Part shown: positions 6,748-11,037 of the stretch, piece by piece | How positions within the stretch are numbered: position 1 is the first letter of the stretch | How the letters are laid out: each line of letters starts with the position of its first letter | Assembly (NCBI GenBank): GCA_012270805.1 | Contig: JAAXHR010000215.1 | Coordinates: 1-11,037 of the forward strand | Source of the DNA: Dehalococcoidia bacterium | Lineage (GTDB): Bacteria; Chloroflexota; Dehalococcoidia; Lucifugimonadales; Lucifugimonadaceae | Reading direction: 5' to 3' | DNA: 11,037 nucleotides | Position numbers and translations under genes: made by a program | Notes under the pieces: model-generated | The model's input: only the letters and a program-made list of their open reading frames with translations | The model's database searches: none | What the model was told of the DNA's origin: nothing

Positions 6748-6886
6748 TGCGATACAAAAATGGAGGCATCACGGCACTTGTGTGCGCGGAGCGATGTGGG
6801 AAACAGACTCAAGCGGCAGAATCGACGATTCGCTAGAATCAAGAGACGTTCTTGAATTTTTGGGATTCAGAGGAGATTCGATAAAA

Positions 6887-8410
6887 ATGGCACTGCGATT
6901 GCAAGCGATGCGAGGCGACATTGCGCAAATCGCGTCAGACGCCGCGATAGTCAACCTTTTCCAAGGCGTTACCAGCCCAGGAGGAGCAACCGGAGCGGTT
7001 GATCGAGCACTCGGCGGTCTTATCAGCGAACTGATAGCGGACGGCGAGATCACTGGCAAGCGTGGCAATAATGTCCTCATACATACGCCGACGGATCGCT
7101 ACGACGGCTTCGCCCCGAAACGAGTGTTGGTGATGGGTCTCGGCAAGAGCGAAGAATTTGGCATCGACGATGTCCGTGAAATCTCCGCCGTTGCTGCGCA
7201 ACGTCTGAGCAGTATCTCCGAAACGGCGACAACGATAATCCACGGCGCCGGGATCGGCGGTTTGGATGCGCAAGAAGCGGCGAAGGCGATCGCCGAGGGC
7301 GCGGTAGTAGGGGCATATGCATTTGATAAATACAAAACAAGTTCAAAAACTTCCGAACAACGACTCGAGACGCTCAACGTCGTCGAGTTCGATGACGCGA
7401 AGATCCCGCTTGTGAGATCGGGTGTCGGTTTGGGAGTGAGTACCGGGGACGCACAGAATCTTGCTCGGGACTTGGTGAATGAGCCGGCGAACGTGTTATC
7501 GCCAGAGGCGATGCGGGATGTTGCGAAACAAATCGGAGAGGAGAATGGATTTGGGGTGCGGGTGTTGAGCATCGACGAGTGCTTGGCGATGGGTATGAAC
7601 GCGTTTTGCGGTGTTGCGCAAGGGTCACAGCGTCCGGCGCAGTTCGTGCATCTGATTTACGAGGGCGATCCGACGAATTCGAGCAACAACGTGTGGCTGG
7701 TCGGCAAGAGCATAACGTTCGATTCGGGCGGCTTGTCGCTTAAACCCCCGCGCGGCATGGTAACGATGAAGGGCGATATGGGAGGTGGTGCTGCGGTACT
7801 GGGCGCGATGAAGATCGTCGGGGCATTGAAGCCGCGCATCAATGTCCATGCAGTGCTGCCGATCACGGAGAACATGCCTGGAGGCGGTGCTCAACGACCA
7901 GGGGATGTGGTCAAGGCCATGAACGGCAAGTACATAGAGATAGACAATACGGATGCCGAGGGGCGTCTCACGTTGGCGGACGCTTTGGGTTACGCGCGGG
8001 CGAACGGAGCGGCGCGGATCGTCGATGTCGCCACTTTGACGGGTGCGGCGCGGGTGGCGTTGGGAACGGGGAATGCGGCGGTGTTCGGCAACGATGACGG
8101 ATTAGTGAAGTCGGTGATGGATGCGGCCGAGACGTCGGGCGACGGGATGTGGCGGTTGCCGCTGGATGCGACCTCGAAGAGATTGAACCGTTCGAGCATC
8201 GCGGACGTAAAGAATAGTGGAGGCGCGCCGGCAGGATCGATAACGGCGGCGCATTTCATATCGGAGTTTGCGGAGGACACGCCCTGGGTTCATATCGACA
8301 TCGCTGCGGTTTCGATGGTTACCGGTAGCAGAGGGATGTTCAGGACTGCTGGAGCGACGGGTGCGCCGACGCGAACTCTGGCGAGTCTGGTTGTTTCACT
8401 AGCTGGGTGA
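6887..8410 (+). CDS. pepA: Leucyl aminopeptidase (cytosol aminopeptidase, family M17)
   Basis: The 507-residue protein has the M17 N-terminal domain (start to about 185) and the catalytic domain. Metal ligands and active residues match E. coli PepA with an offset of four: K274, D279 (GKSITFDSGG), K286, D297 (MKGDMGG), D356, E358 and R360 (NTDAEGR). It uses two divalent metal ions to remove N-terminal residues from peptides in the cytoplasm; some homologues also bind DNA, which cannot be judged here. The start at 6887 (MALRLQAMRGDIAQIASDA) agrees with where family members begin and has GAGGAGA at 6870-6876, ten bases upstream. The frame stays open back to a GTG at 6782, but those 35 residues look unrelated to the family. 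One base separates its stop from the TTG start of the lipoprotein gene, so the two are probably an operon. Confidence 0.96.
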   Translation: MALRLQAMRGDIAQIASDAAIVNLFQGVTSPGGATGAVDRALGGLISELIADGEITGKRGNNVLIHTPTDRYDGFAPKRVLVMGLGKSEEFGIDDVREISAVAAQRLSSISETATTIIHGAGIGGLDAQEAAKAIAEGAVVGAYAFDKYKTSSKTSEQRLETLNVVEFDDAKIPLVRSGVGLGVSTGDAQNLARDLVNEPANVLSPEAMRDVAKQIGEENGFGVRVLSIDECLAMGMNAFCGVAQGSQRPAQFVHLIYEGDPTNSSNNVWLVGKSITFDSGGLSLKPPRGMVTMKGDMGGGAAVLGAMKIVGALKPRINVHAVLPITENMPGGGAQRPGDVVKAMNGKYIEIDNTDAEGRLTLADALGYARANGAARIVDVATLTGAARVALGTGNAAVFGNDDGLVKSVMDAAETSGDGMWRLPLDATSKRLNRSSIADVKNSGGAPAGSITAAHFISEFAEDTPWVHIDIAAVSMVTGSRGMFRTAGATGAPTRTLASLVVSLAG

Positions 8411-8411
8411 G

Positions 8412-9065
8412 TTGGCAAAGATCAATTTGAGTCCGATTCTCTTAACGGCACTGACGACGGTGCTGTCATTCGGCGTGCTAGCGTGCGGAAATGTCGACAA
8501 TCTTTACACGACGCCGGAGGTTCGGGCTAAAAAAGTCGCCTCGACGGACTTCGCGGTTGTGACGCCGACCTCGGTCGAGTTGCCGCAGGGTTGGTGGAAC
8601 CCGATCGATGAGAAGGCTCTTCAGGAGATCGAATATTCGTTGATCGGTATCAAGATGTGGGGCAACTGTGCGTGGTATGCGGACGACCCGTCCCCGAGCA
8701 CCGAGGCGGCGGTGAGGTCTTCGCTCGCCGAGGTGATAAATTCGCCTAACGCCGCGGCGATTGGGGTTATCGAGGGAGCCGATCTGCAGGCGGTGTGCGA
8801 GGGTTCAGCCGCAGTTTCCGAATTTCCCGTGAAGGTCGACGATGGGAGGCGGGCCGCAATGGCGTCGGACATGATGATCGACCTGTTGGATTCGTGCGTG
8901 ACGTTCTATGCGGCTCCGGAAGCGCCGCTGGCGTATCGCATCTCGACGACGTTCATGGACATGTTGTGGATGTTGGAGTTGGACGGACCGAGGTGGCCGC
9001 GGCGGGACTTCTGGGGTGTCCGCGAGTGGTGCGACAACATCGTTGAGGGGGCGGTTGCGAGTTAG
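8412..9065 (+). CDS. Predicted lipoprotein with four further cysteines, unknown function
   Basis: This 217-residue protein starts with a lipoprotein signal: MAKINLSPIL, a hydrophobic core, then GVLAC with C25 as the likely lipidated residue, followed by G and N. The mature part has exactly four more cysteines (C86, C129, C162, C207), which would suit two disulfides outside the cytoplasm, and is rich in Trp (W61-W62, W83, W88, W186, W195, W201, W206). I do not recognise the family. The start is TTG at 8412, one base after the pepA stop; a later TTG at 8424 would remove the lysine of the n-region, so the first is preferred. A GGGTGAG lies almost against the TTG, poor spacing, so translation may depend on ribosomes finishing pepA. 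Position suggests, but does not prove, a link to peptide use at the cell surface. Confidence 0.75.
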   Translation: MAKINLSPILLTALTTVLSFGVLACGNVDNLYTTPEVRAKKVASTDFAVVTPTSVELPQGWWNPIDEKALQEIEYSLIGIKMWGNCAWYADDPSPSTEAAVRSSLAEVINSPNAAAIGVIEGADLQAVCEGSAAVSEFPVKVDDGRRAAMASDMMIDLLDSCVTFYAAPEAPLAYRISTTFMDMLWMLELDGPRWPRRDFWGVREWCDNIVEGAVAS

Positions 9066-9147
9066 GGGATGAGCGTCTGGTGGGAGTGGGACGGGACGCC
9101 TGAAAATCGGATCGTGTGAGCCTCCCGAGAACTCAACCGTGGCGATT

Positions 9148-9175
9148 AGATTCCTCGGCTGCGCTCGGAATGACA
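9148..9175 (-). repeat. Dispersed repeat family 1, copy C (one end only)
   Basis: On the minus strand it begins TGTCATTCCGAGCGCAGC and ends GAGGAATCT, matching copy A over 27 positions apart from one base insertion and one substitution. No matching opposite end is found in the flanks, so this is a solo or broken end. It lies in the 141-base spacer between the converging lipoprotein and transporter genes, which otherwise shows nothing clear. Confidence 0.7.
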
Positions 9176-9206
9176 TTCGGGCTGATTCGGCTTCGTAGGC
9201 TTGCTA

Positions 9207-9962
9207 TTAGAACGGGATGATGGTGGCTTGGAGGAGGATTTCGGTGATTAGGATGGTGCCTAGGGCGGTGCTTAGAGTGCCCGCGGCGAGGGTGATGGAG
9301 CGGTTGAGGGTCTGTTTGGCGGCTGAGATTTTGAAGGGAAGGGCGAGGATGATGGTGAGGGCGGACATGGAAAGCATGGTGCCGATGCTGAACAGAGCGA
9401 TGTATCCGATGCCGGTGAGGGTGGAGTCGATGGTGGGCAGGAGTGCGACCATGACGGCAGCGCTGCCCGCGAGTCCGTGGACGACGCCGATGGCGAAGGA
9501 TCTGATGCGGAATACGGGTCTGCCTAAGATGAAGAAGCTGTTGTGGAGAGGTTTGGCGCGTTGGTGCGATTCTTGAGGCGCGTGCGAGGCGTGGACGTGG
9601 ATGTGTGGTCCTGCGCCGTGGTCGTGCTGATGGATGTGGATGTTTCCACGCAGGACGTTCCATGCGGCGCTGACACCGAGGTATATGAGCATGATGCCGA
9701 CACCGATTTCGAGGTACGGGGCAATGGTTTCGTAGTGGTGCAGGGCGGCTTCTTTGGCGATCAGAACGACGGTTCCGAGGATGAGGAGCGGAACTGAGTG
9801 ACCGGCGCCCCATGATGCGCCGATCCAGATGCTCTTCCAGATGTTTCGCTCTTTGCCGACGATGTTGGCGACGGCTACGACGTGGTCGGCGTCGGTGGCG
9901 TGTTTAAGACCGAGTAGGAAGCCGAATGCTAGAACGGCCAAGAGGCCTGAATGGGGGTCCAT
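9207..9962 (-). CDS. Nickel/cobalt transporter, NiCoT/UreH-like membrane protein
   Basis: This 251-residue protein has about six hydrophobic segments (near 5-27, 45-67, 80-102, 155-175, 182-208, 222-248). The first carries HATDADH at 21-27, the HX4DH signature of the nickel/cobalt permease families, and GASWGAGHS at 48-56 is a second conserved His block. A cytoplasmic or periplasmic loop at 106-140 holds ten histidines (H109, 111, 113, 115, 120, 122, 124, 127, 133, 140), a likely metal-collecting stretch. Whether it imports or exports metal cannot be told. No urease, hydrogenase or cobalamin gene lies next to it, and no metal riboswitch is seen. The ATG at 9962 has no good Shine-Dalgarno. The gene follows the two tRNA genes on the same strand with 75 bases between, and might be transcribed with them. 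Confidence 0.85.
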   Translation of the reverse strand: MDPHSGLLAVLAFGFLLGLKHATDADHVVAVANIVGKERNIWKSIWIGASWGAGHSVPLLILGTVVLIAKEAALHHYETIAPYLEIGVGIMLIYLGVSAAWNVLRGNIHIHQHDHGAGPHIHVHASHAPQESHQRAKPLHNSFFILGRPVFRIRSFAIGVVHGLAGSAAVMVALLPTIDSTLTGIGYIALFSIGTMLSMSALTIILALPFKISAAKQTLNRSITLAAGTLSTALGTILITEILLQATIIPF

Positions 9963-10037
9963 GCTGGATCAGTTGGTATTGAGTTGTTCGGTACGAGTGG
10001 CGTTCAGCTTGGATGGAAATGCTGGGAGGTGCAGGAA

Positions 10038-10113
10038 TGGCACGCCCGGAGGGATTCGAACCCCCGACCCTCTGGTTCGAAGCCAGATGCTCTGTCCCCT
10101 GAGCTACGGGCGC
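10038..10113 (-). tRNA. trnR: tRNA-Arg (anticodon TCG)
   Basis: The minus strand folds as a full cloverleaf. The acceptor GCGCCCG pairs with CGGGCGT (one G-U at position 1-72), then G73 and an encoded CCA at 10038-10040. The D arm includes AGCTCAGGGGACAGAGC, the anticodon stem is TCTGG/CCAGA around loop CTTCGAA (anticodon TCG, Arg, reading CGA), and the T arm has GGTTCGAATCC. It lies 29 bases downstream of tRNA-His on the same strand. Confidence 0.96.
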
Positions 10114-10142
10114 ACTGATGCTCGCGAATCTGCAAATTGGAG

Positions 10143-10219
10143 TGGGGTGGACGGAGGGAGTCGAACCCTCGATCTTCAGGGCCACAACCTGACGTGTTAA
10201 CCGCTACACTACGCCCACC
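10143..10219 (-). tRNA. trnH: tRNA-His (anticodon GTG)
   Basis: The minus strand forms a cloverleaf with anticodon stem TCAGG/CCTGA around loop TTGTGGC (anticodon GTG, His). It encodes the extra 5' G (G-1 at 10219) facing C73, the identity mark of tRNA-His, and an encoded CCA at 10143-10145. Acceptor pairing is GTGGGCG with CGTCCAC, including one G-U. The T arm carries GGTTCGACTCC. It is the first gene of the His-Arg pair. Confidence 0.96.
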
Positions 10220-10253
10220 ACGAGATTGCGTTCGCGAGGTTTGCGTCTTTTTG

Positions 10254-10280
10254 ATTCTAAAACAGGTAGTGGTTTTTGAA
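10254..10280 (-). promoter_or_regulatory. Possible promoter of the tRNA-His/tRNA-Arg pair
   Basis: On the minus strand TAGAAT (10254-10259) is a five-of-six -10 match. TTCAAA (10275-10280) lies 15 bases upstream as a weak -35. Transcription would start about 28 bases before tRNA-His. The -35 falls within a small inverted repeat, TGGTT/AACCA (10270-10283). Confidence 0.4.
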
Positions 10281-10371
10281 CCAGGATGGACGAGATTGGG
10301 AATGATTTGAATGATGGATTTTGTTTGGTAGTCCGATTCGGGCATCTCCTGCGAGTATTGCTTCGCTTGCT

Positions 10372-10397
10372 CGCGTTCCCCTCGATCTGCGAAGGGG
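10372..10397 (-). repeat. Dispersed repeat family 2, copy between tRNA-His and the dehydrogenase
   Basis: On the minus strand it reads CCCCTTCGCAGATCGA then GGGGAACGCG, aligning to 3573-3598 with two mismatches and two indels. TCCCCT/AGGGGA arms allow a short hairpin just past the dehydrogenase stop, where it might help end transcription, though no T-run follows. Apart from this and the tRNA promoter, the spacer 10220-10404 shows nothing clear. Confidence 0.4.
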
Positions 10398-10404
10398 AGC
10401 GGGT

Positions 10405-11037
10405 TTAGCGGGAGATTTCGGTTACGACGTTTATGAGTGGTTCGCCGCGGGTTAGACGGTCAAGGTTTTGGGCTACGGTTTGAGCTCGGCGGGATGCGGT
10501 TCCGTAGGTGGCGCCGGAGTGATGGGGAACCATGATGATGATGTCGAGTTCCCAGAAGGGATAATCGGATGGGCATGGCGCGTCCGTTGCGGATTCGGGA
10601 TAGCGGTACCAGGTGTCGATGGCGGCACCGGCGATGGTGCGGTTTTTGAGGGCGTTGTAAAGGGCTTCTTCGTCGATGATATGTCCGCGAGCGGGGTTGA
10701 TGATGTAGGCGGTGGATTTCATCAAGGCGAGTTCGTGTGCGCCGATGAGGCCGTGGGTTGCGGGTCCGAGTGGTGTTGAGATGAGGATGAAGTCGGAGTT
10801 TGTTAGGACATGTTCTCGGGCGTGTTTTCCACCGCCGATGTAGTTGGCGCCGTAGAGTTCGCCTTCGGCGGCGTCTGCTCTACCGGCGGCGATTACGGGC
10901 ATTTCGTATGCTTGGGCGAGTCTTGCGACGCGTCGTCCGATGGCTCCGAAGCCGATGATGCCGAAGGTTCGGCCCATGAGTTCGCGGTAGACACCGTGTC
11001 TTCCGGGCCACATCTCCCATGATCCGGCGCGGAATGT
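10405..11037 (-). CDS. D-isomer-specific 2-hydroxyacid dehydrogenase, C-terminal part (5' end outside window)
   Basis: The frame is open to the window edge (codons before the ATG at 11013 read TFRAGSWE), so the start lies beyond. The 210 visible residues include the Rossmann nucleotide-binding loop GFGAIG at 29-34, STPLGPATHGLI, and NPARG with the substrate-binding arginine R117. PHHSG follows with the catalytic histidine H172. The usual catalytic Glu, 29 residues after the Arg, is Y146 in DTWYRYP. Family members oxidise or reduce 2-hydroxyacids and 2-ketoacids with NAD(P) in the cytoplasm; the substrate cannot be told, and serA is not claimed because no ACT or intervening domain is present. 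It ends at a TAA, followed by a repeat-family-2 copy. Confidence 0.9.
   Translation of the reverse strand, partial: TFRAGSWEMWPGRHGVYRELMGRTFGIIGFGAIGRRVARLAQAYEMPVIAAGRADAAEGELYGANYIGGGKHAREHVLTNSDFILISTPLGPATHGLIGAHELALMKSTAYIINPARGHIIDEEALYNALKNRTIAGAAIDTWYRYPESATDAPCPSDYPFWELDIIIMVPHHSGATYGTASRRAQTVAQNLDRLTRGEPLINVVTEISR

Noticed and set aside
6760..6855. 31-codon basic uORF before pepA
   Set aside because: It has an ATG but no Shine-Dalgarno upstream and no attenuator-like structure; Arg-rich composition alone is not enough.
6726..7352. Repeated AAACAAGTTCAAAA at about 6727 and inside pepA near 7336
   Set aside because: Only 14 A-rich bases match and the second copy is coding; most likely chance.
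8805..9176. Minus-strand ORF starting MSFRAQPRNL
   Set aside because: Its start is the translated repeat copy C, and it then runs antisense to the lipoprotein gene.
9829..10200. Plus-strand ORF with GGIRTPDPLVRS and GGSRTLDLQGHN
   Set aside because: These peptides are antisense translations of the T and anticodon arms of the two tRNA genes, a well-known annotation artefact.
1..11037. CRISPR arrays, integrases, transposases, toxin-antitoxin pairs or phage genes
   Set aside because: No evenly spaced direct repeats and no such protein motifs were found in either strand.

Overview
The window reads as a stretch of bacterial chromosome made mostly of housekeeping genes. The style suggests a member of the Chloroflexota (Dehalococcoidia or SAR202-like): the form of the MtaB N-terminus, an isolated lgt / recJ / fabF / mtaB neighbourhood, tRNAs with encoded CCA, and scattered copies of a TGTCATTCCGAGCG-type intergenic repeat. 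That placement is an inference from remembered sequence style; no phylogenetic test was possible.

Layout. 1-399 (+) is the C-terminal part of lgt, cut by the window edge. It converges on a minus-strand pair, fabF (2259-3500) followed by recJ (475-2262), which overlap by 4 bases with a TTG start for recJ. A 321-base divergent intergenic region (3501-3821) carries members of two dispersed repeat families. It separates fabF from mtaB (3822-5114, +), a radical-SAM tRNA methylthiotransferase. mtaB converges on 5278-6168 (-), a metallo-beta-lactamase-fold protein that has lost nearly all metal ligands. Upstream of it on the same strand is a 66-codon ORF (6348-6548) with a textbook promoter, a hairpin in its leader and a perfect Shine-Dalgarno. 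An AT-rich, palindrome-bearing divergent region (6549-6886) leads to a leucyl aminopeptidase (6887-8410, +), coupled to a four-cysteine predicted lipoprotein (8412-9065, +). A third copy of the main repeat follows. Next come a NiCoT/UreH-like nickel/cobalt transporter (9207-9962, -), tRNA-Arg(TCG) and tRNA-His(GTG) on the minus strand, and the C-terminal part of a D-2-hydroxyacid dehydrogenase (10405 to the window edge, -).

Functional links are loose. Lgt would lipidate proteins such as the 8412-9065 product. FabF (lipid synthesis), RecJ (repair), MtaB (tRNA modification) and the tRNAs are core functions. The least explained part is 5278-6886: a probable pseudoenzyme preceded by a small, well-signalled ORF and an elaborate divergent control region. 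I see no CRISPR array, phage gene, transposase or rRNA.
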